Below are positions 36,402 to 45,077 of a stretch of 64,000 nt of DNA, piece after piece; within the stretch, counting starts at the first letter, position 1, and every line of letters starts with the position of its first letter. The notes beneath the pieces are model-generated. The model did not search any database, was not told the origin of the DNA, and saw only the letters and a list, made by a program, of their open reading frames with translations. The position numbers were made by a program, and so were the translations under genes. This DNA is from Paenibacillus alvei DSM 29 (GTDB taxonomy: Bacteria > Bacillota > Bacilli > Paenibacillales > Paenibacillaceae). Location of the stretch: NCBI RefSeq assembly GCF_000293805.1, contig NZ_AMBZ01000012.1, positions 1 through 64,000 on the forward strand, in the 5' to 3' direction.

Positions 36402-36512
36402 GTGAAGCGTTTCGTGCCAAAAGCATACATTGCTCTTCTGAATGCTGTCGTTATTCGGGAAGCTGCGATGTCTGCTTTGTTTGATAACAATGATGAAATT
36501 GCTCCATGGTAG
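36402..36512 (+). CDS. Candidate signalling peptide 3 (36 aa)
   Basis: GTG start behind AGAAGAG. Begins MKRFVPKAYIALLNAVVIRE, then AAMSALFDNND and a five-residue tail EIAPW. Compared with copy 2, Gly becomes Asp in the SALF(G/D)NND segment, the kind of single change that separates specificity in RRNPP peptides. An Arg-Glu pair interrupts the hydrophobic core, which weakens the export signal. Confidence 0.45.
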   Translation: MKRFVPKAYIALLNAVVIREAAMSALFDNNDEIAPW

Positions 36513-36754
36513 TCTATTTATTCGTTAGTATTTCATTACCGTTAATTAATTCTAGAAACTCCTCGAGAATGTGTCTCACTTTAAAAGTTGGTCTCCTTTT
36601 CTCCATTATTGGAGTAATAACATTTTGTAGGTAATGAGTAATGATAACAGACATTACCAATATAGTAAGTGCACCAAACCAAATGATATTATCCCCTTAA
36701 GGTAGGCAAGTGCTTAAAATGAGCACTAATGTTTACATGGTGGGGATTTTTTAT

Positions 36755-36871
36755 AGAAAAAAACAGAAGAAATATTCCAATGAGTTTAAGCGAAAAGCTG
36801 TAGCTATGTATCTCATACAAGGTACGGGGTATAAAACCATTGGCAAAGAGCTTGCATTTGGAATTCAATAG
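36755..36871 (+). pseudogene. IS3-family OrfA N-terminal remnant
   Basis: Reads RKKQKKYSNEFKRKAVAMYL and QGTGYKTIGKELAFGIQ before a TAG, the N-terminal HTH of an IS3-family OrfA. It is followed by about 200 bases of decayed element. Shorter remains of the same start lie after receptors 1 and 2. Confidence 0.65.
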
Positions 36872-37147
36872 TATAGCTCTGAGTACATCATTACCGAAAC
36901 GAAGGATCAAAAGGCTTGTAGAAGGGGATCCAAAAAGCACATGATTTTTCTACCTTTCAGAAAAAGAATTGTTCCAGGTAAAAGACTTAAATAATATTCT
37001 TCCAAGAAAATGTTTAGAATGGAAAAAAGCGTATGGATCATTTATGAGTGAACTGTCCCATTTAGCTTGACAATCCATCATATCTAAATGCCCGACAACT
37101 TACTTACTTATATCCCAAATCAAAACTTCTCCACTCGACAGAAACCA

Positions 37148-38341
37148 GTACAGTTCGATAACCGTATCCAACGGTATGTGTAGGGCTTCGGCAAGCGGAC
37201 GGAGCGTCGTATATTCCGGCCTTTTGACGTTAGGCATTGAAAAAAGAGCAGATACCCTCCTGCATGTAATGCAGGATGTGATTCAGCATTTAGGCTCTGC
37301 CGAGCTGACGCGAAAAGTAGGTGCCAAATTCTTGGCATCGCCTAACGACGAAAGTTACTCCTTAGTCGAACGTCTATATGAATTCACAGCCACCGTAGAA
37401 CGCAAGGAAATTCGCTTAGCCTTGTATCAATTAATCGTTGATTATTCGCGTGATCACGGTATTATACCGTTTCTGGCAATAGGACTTTTTCAGGTGTACC
37501 TCATCGAAAGGGATGACTTTTCCCAGCTCCGTTCAGTGTATGTTAGCCGCAAATATATCGTGGAATATGCACACTTTCTAAGTTGCGAAGAAAGAATCGT
37601 TCTGTATTACAAATTTGGTGTTCACGCATTTAATTTATTCTTATATAGAGAGAGCATTGATCTCTGCCTTCATGTCCTCGAAGAAGCAGATGCAGACAAT
37701 TGGTACTACATCAACGCACTTGGCATATTGCGCGATTCTTATTTCTATCTTGAAGATTACGACAAGTCCGAATATTACTCACTACAATATGAAAAAACGA
37801 CTACCCGCATATCAAGGCGTATTCATTGCTTATAAAAGCATCATTAAACGCCAGAAAGGGAGACTCCGAAGTAGCTATCGAACAGCTTAAGCACTTTCTG
37901 AAAACATGCAGCCAGGAGGATGCACTTCTAGCAATCAACCAGTTAATGAAATTATATTTGCAGGGCAACCGATTTGATGAAGCAAAAAAATTGCTTACAT
38001 ATCAAATTAATCCACAAACCATTATCACAGATAACCCCAACGTAATTTCTCAGTTAGCCGAATATTATTATCACCGAGCTGAATATTTCATTTCAGTTGG
38101 TGATCTCCACAGAGGAATATCTGAATTTCTGGAAAGTGCATTACAATATACAAAAGTTAATGATATTGAACGGGAGAACGAATGCATCAATCAAAATAAA
38201 ATTAATAGGCTTAGGCAAGATTTGATTAATCTTGCAAATAAAAATGAAAACCTCACTGATGAAAATGTAGTTCGAATAACCCAGAAACTGGATATTTATA
38301 TACTGGAATTTCAAATGAAAAACATGAAAAGGGCTACATAG
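37148..38341 (+). pseudogene. Fourth RRNPP receptor, rearranged, with Spo0E-like tail
   Basis: The HTH is gone. An 83-bp piece of it (37148-37230) is present in inverted orientation. From GIEKRADTLLHVMQDVIQHL on, the TPR region is colinear with the other receptors. One missing base in an A6 run near 37790 shifts the frame; with seven A residues it reads EKNDYPHIKAYSLLIK and joins the second part (from 37826) cleanly. The C-terminus is longer than in the other copies and ends with a Spo0E-like helix pair (RLRQDLINLANKNENLTDEN, then ITQKLDIYILEFQ). It may be a real TPR-Spo0E protein with only the N-terminus lost. Confidence 0.75.
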
Positions 38342-38510
38342 AGAATTGGTTCAGTATGATAGATTTGCAGTCTATCCTCTATCCTTCCTATCTGAAAAGA
38401 TAGCATGCATTAATTTGAAAATACCGCAGAAAGAGGATCTTTAACACCAACAGTAGGCAGGGGATTTCGTACAGCCGATTCATATTTCATCTTCCCTATT
38501 TCACACGGCA

Positions 38511-38543
38511 TTTGACAGGTAGACAAGCTCCTCTTCAATCAAC
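38511..38543 (+). repeat. 33-bp direct repeat, left of the TOMM block
   Basis: TTTGACAGGTAGACAAGCT followed by CCTCTTCAATCAAC. The same 33 bases with two mismatches occur in the same orientation at 46776-46808. The TOMM cluster and the Spo0E-like gene lie between the two copies. Confidence 0.75.
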
Positions 38544-38870
38544 AGCCCGACCCGCTTCATCTTGGCGGAATCGATTCGTATCGCGATATGGTGCAGCTTG
38601 CGCGCACCGCGGCCATTCGCGTGTCCCCCCGTATACCTTCGATGGCGCATTAGCCCGGTGGTACGCTAGATTAGCCCATGCATACTTACCTCTCTGGAGC
38701 AAAATGAACGCTAACGACGCGATTGAACCGACCGAATGGGATGTGATGGATATCCGTTACGGAACCTTCACCAAGGAGTCGTAGATATTCAAGATTGATC
38801 CGGCATCGGGCTAGCTATCGATTAGGAAATGCTCAGCCTTTCCCGCTGGGACGGATCGCGTTATCAGTAG
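38544..38870 (+). pseudogene. Truncated copy of an enolase-superfamily gene
   Basis: About 330 bases closely match the last third of the intact gene at 54692-55816 (from DPLHLGGIDSYRD to the C-terminus), in the same orientation and followed by the same kind of terminator. Frameshifts and stop codons (for example TAG in VVDIQD) break it. The match begins right after the 33-bp direct repeat, so the 5' part was probably lost in the event that brought in the neighbouring block. The flanking stretches 38342-38510 and 38931-39061 show no gene. Confidence 0.8.
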
Positions 38871-38900
38871 CTGCATGTGAGCCTTCCCTTTGCTTGCAAT

Positions 38901-38930
38901 AAAAAAGGGCGAAGCACGGCTTCGCCTTTG
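38901..38930 (+). terminator. Terminator copied with the enolase fragment
   Basis: AAGGGCGAAGC and GCTTCGCCTTT form the stem, the counterpart of the hairpin at 55851-55877 behind the intact gene. Confidence 0.6.
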
Positions 38931-39061
38931 TCACAATCCGTTTCTAATTAGAAAAAATCATACTAAGAGATATGATAAGCGCAAACATACTAAAATTACA
39001 GTCCATAAATGTCGACACTACTTGTAAGTGGAATTGAATATATCCGAATTCTTTGCGCCGC

Positions 39062-39265
39062 TCAACATTCCTTTATATAGATTTTTTGCTTTTTTGAAAG
39101 TTTAGATTTCTGATACTTCACAAGGTAAATGTCCAATTCTTGGCTTAACTTCACAACCGTTTCATCAATGAGGCTCTTTTTTTCCGCTGCTTGCACCATT
39201 TGCTGCCGAATGGTTTCTATTTTGCATATCAAATATTCGGATTCGTCCCATAAGAGTAGAGACAC
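39062..39265 (-). CDS. Spo0E-like aspartyl-phosphate phosphatase
   Basis: 67 residues with a GTG start behind GGGAGGGG. It is a helical hairpin with the family signature SQELD in VVKLSQELDIYLVKYQ, plus IETIRQQMVQAAEKKSLIDE as the first helix. Members dephosphorylate Spo0A~P and hold back sporulation. It lies just beyond the terminator of the TOMM operon, on the same strand, within the same direct-repeat boundaries, and resembles the tail of the fourth receptor to the left. Confidence 0.88.
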   Translation of the reverse strand: MSLLLWDESEYLICKIETIRQQMVQAAEKKSLIDETVVKLSQELDIYLVKYQKSKLSKKQKIYIKEC

Positions 39266-39399
39266 AATAATCGCCCCTCCCTAATCATTTGATAACTTCA
39301 TTAGAATAATTACTTCTGGTGCAAATTTATCACGAATTTCCTCCTATCACGTGATCTTAATTTTAGGAAAATCTACAAAATAAAACTTTTTTCAACAAT

Positions 39400-39427
39400 A
39401 AAAAAGGATCCCTGCCATAAGGATCCT
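39400..39427 (-). terminator. Terminator of the TOMM operon
   Basis: On the minus strand AGGATCC pairs with GGATCCT around a 9-base loop and runs into TTTTTT, 37 bases after the last gene of the cluster. Confidence 0.8.
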
Positions 39428-39463
39428 CTTGGTTTTCTCAATTTCTAAACTCACCTTAACGCT

Positions 39464-40162
39464 TTACAAAGATGTTGCTAAATCGAACGCTTGATCCGGG
39501 TCGTCGGTATCATGCATTTCCAACCATTTGTCAATATTCCCTTCATAGCGGATTTTCCCTTTATGAAGAAGGATCATGTGGCAATCCAGATGCAACAGTT
39601 CGTTCAATTGGTGCGTGGAAATGACCACTGTCTTTTTCTGTGCTACCAAGTGATTAACTAGATTGAAAATCCTTTTTCTTGACGTCGGATCGACTCCGCT
39701 TGTCGGTTCATCCAATAAATATAATTCCCGCTCGATTTGTGTAATCATCATAATAAACAACCATTTTCGCTCGCCAACCGACATTTTGCCGATTTTCAGA
39801 TCCCACAGCTTCAGCAATAATTCCTTTGCCCTTTCATCGTCGGACTTCAGGTAATCCAAGGGGTTGGAGTTTGCCCGTTGATTGCCGATCCGCTTTATAA
39901 ACTTCAGAAAATCCTTCCCTTTCAATTCCGGAGAGAAAAAAACTGATTGTGTAACGTATAAAATATCGTCCATCCCGGGAAAATCCATATTTCCTGATTG
40001 CGGACGCAAAATGCCGGAGATACAATCAAACAATGTTGTTTTTCCCGCCCCATTCGGACCGACTAACACATTAATTTTGTCCGGATGCAATCGAAAACTG
40101 ACATCCTCAAACAAAACCCTTTTTGCTTTCTTGTATGTAAAGGTAACATGTTCTGCCTTCAT
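39464..40162 (-). CDS. TOMM cluster ABC transporter ATPase
   Basis: About 232 residues. Walker A GPNGAGKTT, a signature slot reading KMSVGERKWLF (a variant of LSGGQ), Walker B LYLLDEPTSGVDPTSR and switch His in VISTHQ are visible. With the neighbouring permease it probably exports the mature modified peptide or gives self-protection. The ATG at 40162 follows AGGAGG; the open frame continues 11 codons upstream and overlaps the permease end. It is the last gene of the cluster. Confidence 0.88.
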   Translation of the reverse strand: MKAEHVTFTYKKAKRVLFEDVSFRLHPDKINVLVGPNGAGKTTLFDCISGILRPQSGNMDFPGMDDILYVTQSVFFSPELKGKDFLKFIKRIGNQRANSNPLDYLKSDDERAKELLLKLWDLKIGKMSVGERKWLFIMMITQIERELYLLDEPTSGVDPTSRKRIFNLVNHLVAQKKTVVISTHQLNELLHLDCHMILLHKGKIRYEGNIDKWLEMHDTDDPDQAFDLATSL

Positions 40163-40181
40163 ACCATCCCTCCTATCTTCC

Positions 40182-40897
40182 TTATCTTTGTACATACGAG
40201 ATAAGGTTCATTTTTTTGAACGATAGCGCACCAACGAGTAAATAGAGAAGACCAACTGCTATTAGCGAAAAATGAACCGTACCAAAGCTAATAGCCTTAT
40301 TCATTTGATATATAAAGCTAAACGGGTTTAATAGGTTCCAAATCGAGGATACATGTTCTTCTTTAAAGGCTAAAATAAATAATGGGTATAAAATGATGTT
40401 AATTACGGTACCAAGATTGCCGATTTTGAGCGGAAGTACGGTTAGTAAAAGGGTAAAAAGCCCGAAAGGGATGCTTAAGCATGTTAATACAATAGATTGG
40501 ACAACGAGATCAAATGAAAACACATGAAAATAAAGTCCTACAATTAGATTATAAAGCGATAGACTGAGCAGACTAAATATGATCTGAGTCAGAAAAGTAG
40601 CGATAACAAATGGAGTTTTACTCCCGGAGATTAAGACGTACGTCTTTAACAGCCCATATTCTCGCATTCGGGCAAGCTGTAATCCAATTCCATTTACAAA
40701 CGATGCAATGACAATATAGCACCAGAACCACTTCATGTACCAAATCTTGCTATCATAAATAGATAGACTGTCCGTGGTACTTTTTTGAAAAAAAGCGTAA
40801 CAACTACGGGAAGTGCCACCGCCCACAGGAAAACAACCTTCTCTGACAAGAGGATTTTTAAATTCAAGACCGTAAATCCATAAATTTTTTTGAACAT
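40182..40897 (-). CDS. TOMM cluster ABC-2 type permease (one apparent frameshift)
   Basis: About 238 residues after repair, six hydrophobic segments. It starts at the ATG at 40897 (MFKKIYGFTVLNLKILLSEK) behind GAAGG. After VVVTLFFKK the frame breaks in the T7/A6 tract at 40781-40794; one extra base restores STTDSLSIYDSKIWYMKWFW and the rest of the protein. The coding match on both sides, with no other damage, favours a sequence error or slippage. It pairs with the ATPase just downstream. Confidence 0.78.
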
Positions 40898-40915
40898 GAT
40901 TTCACTTCCTTCTCT

Positions 40916-42153
40916 TCAATTCGATAGGAGTATAGAGTAAGAAGGCTCGTCGTGGAGTTGGTTACTTGCAAAAGCATTCAGGTTTTCGACCGTTAATTCT
41001 TCAAATAATGCAAAGGATTTATCAAAATCAAATACATCAAAGTATTTTTCTGTTTCTATGCCTAATAGCAAGCGCTTACCCGATTCTAGCATTCGGTACT
41101 GATTATTTTCCGAACTGAATACCATATGACTCTTTATTGTATTGATTGCTCTCAAGAAATCACCGTCAGGAATCCCTTTCTGAACCACATGGTATATCGT
41201 ACTTTTAAAAACGCTAAGAACTCTATCCATGCCATTCTTGGATGGACTTGAAAGTTTAAACAGCAATACCCCTCCTTCTTTATATAAAACAGGGTTCGCA
41301 TGTAATGAATATACTAGTCCCTCTTCGCAACGCATTTTTTTGCTAAGACGGATCTAGAGCCTATCCCGAGTATTTGGACAAGCGTCAATAATTTCACGAT
41401 GTCCTTATGTAAATAAGAAATTGTTGGGTAACCGAAGCAAAAAAAGTTTTTGATATGTCCGCCTGTAAATGATTTCCTCGGCTGTCGTGATAATAAGTTC
41501 TGGAATCGAACGTTTATTATTTTTTGTTTTTTTCTAATGTTGCTTATGATATTTTTTATTTTCTCAACTTGCATATCGCGATTTACGTTTCCTGAGATTG
41601 AGATTACCATTTCTTCGGTGGAAAAATGTTCATCGTAGTATTGTTCCAAATCAGTGGTTGTAAATTCTTTTATATTGTCTTCATAACCTAAAATATCCAT
41701 CGAAAGCGGATGCCCATGGAACATCGTTCTTATTAAATTTGACTGAACCGTTTCATAAAAATTATCTTGATATCTGGCTATTTCACTTTGTATAACTTTT
41801 CTCTCCGTTTCAAGATGTACCTCTATAAATTGAGGATTAAGTAAAATATTATTCAATAAAATGTTTGTTACCCGAATGCAATATTCAGGTAAGCATTTAG
41901 AGTATACACATAGATACTCCTTAGTCGTAAATGCATTTATGGATACGCCATTATCTTCTAACATTTCCACAACTGGGGCACCGTTTTTTTCTTGTTTTAT
42001 CAATAAATGCTCAATAAAATGAGAGATACCGCTATTTGATTTATTCTCATATTTAGAACCCATTTTCAGAAAAAAACCTATAGATACGCTGGTTGAGCTG
42101 GGCATGTTATCTAGAATAAGACGAACACCATTGTCGAATCTGAATGTTTCCAT
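40916..42153 (-). CDS. M16 (insulinase-type) metalloprotease, one apparent frameshift
   Basis: About 412 residues after repair. The inverted zinc motif HxxEH is HFIEH (residues 45-49) with the third ligand in ERKVIQSEIARY. The N-terminal M16 domain runs to VLAKK, where seven A residues (minus strand, 41335-41341) shift the frame; with eight it continues as MRCEEGLVYSLHANPV, the conserved M16 C-terminal-domain start. In RiPP clusters such enzymes are found as leader peptidases (for example AlbF in subtilosin). Here it is the likely candidate to remove the leader of the precursor at 46025; this is inference. Confidence 0.8.
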
Positions 42154-42178
42154 AATTCCCCCCCAAAAAACAATTCCT

Positions 42179-43246
42179 TTACGGAAAAGGAATCATTCGA
42201 TTTTGATTTGGAAATTGTGATTGATCTTTATTAAATCTTAGCCTTGATTCTTCTTCCGTAAATTTTTCTGGATACATATGTGGATAACCTGTTGGAGAGA
42301 AAACCTTAATAATTTTTGAAGAAAAACCATTATAAAATGTAGGGATATATACTCCGTAAGGTGAGAGCGACAAGTCTTCTGAAACGGTTTTTATAATCTC
42401 GGAAACCTTTTTTGTCTGGCCAGTTTGCTCTATTAATTTTATGTTAAAGCTCTGTCCCCCCCATAAATAAGAGTATTCCTCTTTCATCTTTTTAGGAGAT
42501 ATTCGATTATAATGACTCTTATAAAGGCCATCATTTCCATTTACAACGTACTCTGCATACATATTAACATTCGCTTTTGTCCACTTGCGTCCAAAAGTTT
42601 GGATTGCCTCTTCAAGTGCCCCCTTAACGGCATCCTCAAATCGAAAACCAGCCTTCAAACCTATTGTTTTATAATATTCGCCAACGCCAAGAACTAATAT
42701 AACCGGTATATTCTTATGAAGAGATATATCGAAAACAAATAGTTCATCAATAAATCCTTTTAATTTACCAATCAAAAAATGCACTTCTTTATTCGCTATT
42801 GCATCCGTACGGACCCACTGGCCCGCCGACTTTGTAAGCCAATTGTAGATCAGGCTTTGCCTCTCAAAGAATTCTAAAAATGCCGAGTATACTGCGTCAA
42901 TAGAATTGACGTGCGATGCTAACCCGCAAGAATCAGTGAAAAACTCTTCACTGTTAAAAAAATTTTGTTTTTTCTATTTTATATTTTTGTCCTGTTATCA
43001 AATGAAAGGATGTTAAGTACTTTGTTTTCTTGTAAGGATCATGAGATACTGATTGACGTTCTATCCATTCTCCAATCGCAGATTTTATTACCTGCTTAAA
43101 TCGAAAGTGCGCATTATGTCCACTAGCTTCCGAGTTAGTACTTGATTGAACAAATACTTGCTTCGTATTATTCAAAAATATTGACTGGTCCACAACCCAC
43201 AAGTCACCAATAAATGGATTCCCTTTTTATAGTTTTTTACTAGCAC
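42179..43246 (-). CDS. Second YcaO-domain protein, two apparent frameshifts
   Basis: About 355 residues if repaired. GTG start at 43246 behind AAGGAGG. All three YcaO ATP-binding blocks are present: ASGHNAHFRFKQVIKSAIGE with WIERQS, then SCGLASHVNSIDAVYSAFLE with FFERQS, then FRFEDAVKGALEEAIQTFGR. The frame breaks at an A5 run (43224-43228, one base short) and at an A/T run of seven (42956-42962). With these adjusted the whole protein is open, ending IPFP. Two YcaO proteins in one cluster suggest either a heterodimeric cyclodehydratase or two chemistries, for example azoline formation plus another amide modification. Confidence 0.72.
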
Positions 43247-43257
43247 AGTACACCTCC

Positions 43258-44316
43258 TTATACGACCAAACATTCTGGATAAGACTCTAAATTCCTAGTT
43301 GTCAATTTAGTAACATGTTTGTTAATATCACAATCCAAATTAATAAGTCGCTTACTAGGAATATGATTATACAAATTTGATGAATAAACTTTCACACAAT
43401 TCAAGTAAGGAAACGTAGTGTTTTTCAAAAAAATCACATGTAAATTATCAATCCACTCCGGCAAATATTCGGTAATTTTTGTATATATTGTATCTGAAGA
43501 AGGGAAAATTGTACAATCAGCAATTGAAAAAGAAGACAGATGCTCAAGAGCCCTTTCATTTATGCTTTTACTATTGATCCCATTTTCATAAATATCAGTT
43601 CTCTGCAATTGCCATTTCAACAGGTACGCCTCTCTAATCGAGTGATTTAAAGACTCTTCAAAGCTACATGATGCCGCCACACCACTGGAAACGATAATAT
43701 TATTTTTTACCACAATACTTATAATTACTATAATTGGTGCGAAAACGTCATTTTTGAAGATCATTACTTTACAATCTTCCAAATTTAATTTCTTATAATA
43801 TAGATTATCCTCAAACAATATATTAGGAATAATGCTTCCAATTTTCCCATACCAGAAAGTAAATAACGCATTTTTTTCGAGTAATTCTAAAATAGCTTTT
43901 GTAACTGCATTAAATGAATTGTAATGAGCAGCCGTCCCTGTAGTGTCGATAGCTTGCGTTTTATCCGATCTATAGATGGTCCGTTCAAAGGGTAAACATG
44001 AGGGTTTCCCACTAATCAGTTCAAAGGTAGGTACCATATTGCCGATAAGTGGATCCCCCCCTGCCATTAAGGATTTTCTTTCCAAAGATTCCGAAAATGC
44101 TTTATATAAAGATAATCGTTTCGTTTCACTTATAGCATTACATCCTGTTGGACTGATATATTGATTTCTGATGATACTACCGAGATACAAAAAAGATTTA
44201 TAATCTTTACCGTTGATAAATCTGTTCTCTGGTATATTAAACTTCAATTGATCTCTAAGTATGTACAGTATGACTAACTCATCCTCCCAAACCACTGTAT
44301 TAAAGCTACAGGGCAT
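43258..44316 (-). CDS. YcaO-domain cyclodehydratase (SagD-like)
   Basis: 352 residues with the three YcaO blocks: SLYKAFSESLERKSL, then TTGTAAHYNSFNAVTKAILE with LLEKNALFTFW, then CSFEESLNHSIREAYLLKWQ. YcaO enzymes activate backbone amides with ATP so that Cys/Ser/Thr side chains close to azolines. It overlaps the dehydrogenase gene by over 40 bases, and no strong RBS precedes the ATG at 44316, so translation is probably coupled or starts at another codon. The C-terminus ends ESYPECLVV, without the Pro-rich PxPxP tail of classic heterocyclases, which could mean a different partner or activity. Confidence 0.82.
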   Translation of the reverse strand: MPCSFNTVVWEDELVILYILRDQLKFNIPENRFINGKDYKSFLYLGSIIRNQYISPTGCNAISETKRLSLYKAFSESLERKSLMAGGDPLIGNMVPTFELISGKPSCLPFERTIYRSDKTQAIDTTGTAAHYNSFNAVTKAILELLEKNALFTFWYGKIGSIIPNILFEDNLYYKKLNLEDCKVMIFKNDVFAPIIVIISIVVKNNIIVSSGVAASCSFEESLNHSIREAYLLKWQLQRTDIYENGINSKSINERALEHLSSFSIADCTIFPSSDTIYTKITEYLPEWIDNLHVIFLKNTTFPYLNCVKVYSSNLYNHIPSKRLINLDCDINKHVTKLTTRNLESYPECLVV

Positions 44317-45077
44317 ATCCTTGGATTTAAGCCTAACAGGTAAGTTAATGCATTATCATCAAATCCGGACCAACAAAGATCCCCTAAAGATTGATTCAAA
44401 TCCAATATTGACTCACGTAAAGATTGAGCCATGGTTCCGACCTCTATTAATGCATGCCTGTACCCTCTTCTTTTGTATTTTGCTATTGCTCTAGGGATAT
44501 CAATGGCATATGCTATAAAATAATTTGAATACATTCTCCTTTCCCACGAGTTTATTGTTCCTTGTAAGGATTCAAAATCTTCATCGCTCCATTGTTTAAT
44601 TAGTTTTATAGAATTATGCTTATTGTCATAAATATATGATCCTCGCGGATAATTAGTATTGTCCCCTTCTAAAATAACTAGGACCGGAAAAACAGGGTAA
44701 AGTCCTCCTCCAGAAGGATAACGTTTGGATGTAGATTCAGCACTTCGACCAAATGATAAATGAAGAATTTGACTCAGAAGGGATAATCCAAGCGGCTCAT
44801 TAAGCTTAAAGCTTCTAATACTTCCTTGATGATTAATCTTTGATACCGGTGGCAGATGAACTTCTAATTCAAAAAAATTGGGTACAATGTCGGTATTCTC
44901 GACCTGATTAAGCCATAGAAGCACCTCCTGATTATATGGAGAAATGCTGCTACCGTTTTTGACCATTGTAGAACTCTGATGAAATTTCATTACATCATTG
45001 AACGAATGATTGTCCATAATTTTATAAAGCATCAAATCCCAATAATCACTTTGATTCGTGATAACATACTTATTCAT
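44274..45077 (-). CDS. SagB/ThcOx-type azoline dehydrogenase
   Basis: About 267 residues. Nitroreductase-fold features are visible: RSAESTSKRYPSGGGLYPVF (FMN-contacting Ser/Gly stretch) and the SLGDLCWSGFDDNAL region near the C-terminus. SagB enzymes oxidise azolines to azoles with FMN. The ATG at 45077 overlaps the end of the leader-binding gene by eight bases; three extra upstream codons are open. It lies between the SagC-like and YcaO genes, the same order as sagB-type operons with the E1-like gene moved forward. Confidence 0.85.
   Translation of the reverse strand: MNKYVITNQSDYWDLMLYKIMDNHSFNDVMKFHQSSTMVKNGSSISPYNQEVLLWLNQVENTDIVPNFFELEVHLPPVSKINHQGSIRSFKLNEPLGLSLLSQILHLSFGRSAESTSKRYPSGGGLYPVFPVLVILEGDNTNYPRGSYIYDNKHNSIKLIKQWSDEDFESLQGTINSWERRMYSNYFIAYAIDIPRAIAKYKRRGYRHALIEVGTMAQSLRESILDLNQSLGDLCWSGFDDNALTYLLGLNPRICPVALIQWFGRMS

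Larger units (their letters stand above)
31434..38345 (+). repeat. Tandem array of receptor units (3 full + 1 rearranged)
   Basis: Four units start at the shared motif (A/T)AAATG(C/T)CCGACAACT or its variants: about 31434, 33245, 35013 and 37081. Units 1-3 each contain a receptor gene, about 140 bases later a short peptide ORF, then the degenerate start of an IS3-family element with the shared AAGTGCTTAAAATGAG segment. The spacers 32918-33355, 34726-35127 and 36513-37147 hold only these IS remains. Unit 4 lacks the HTH part and the peptide. Confidence 0.8.

Noticed and set aside
41335-41341. Programmed frameshifting in the M16 gene
   Set aside because: The A7 run could allow slippage, but similar runs disrupt unrelated genes such as polA and NAT, so a general indel artefact is the simpler reading.
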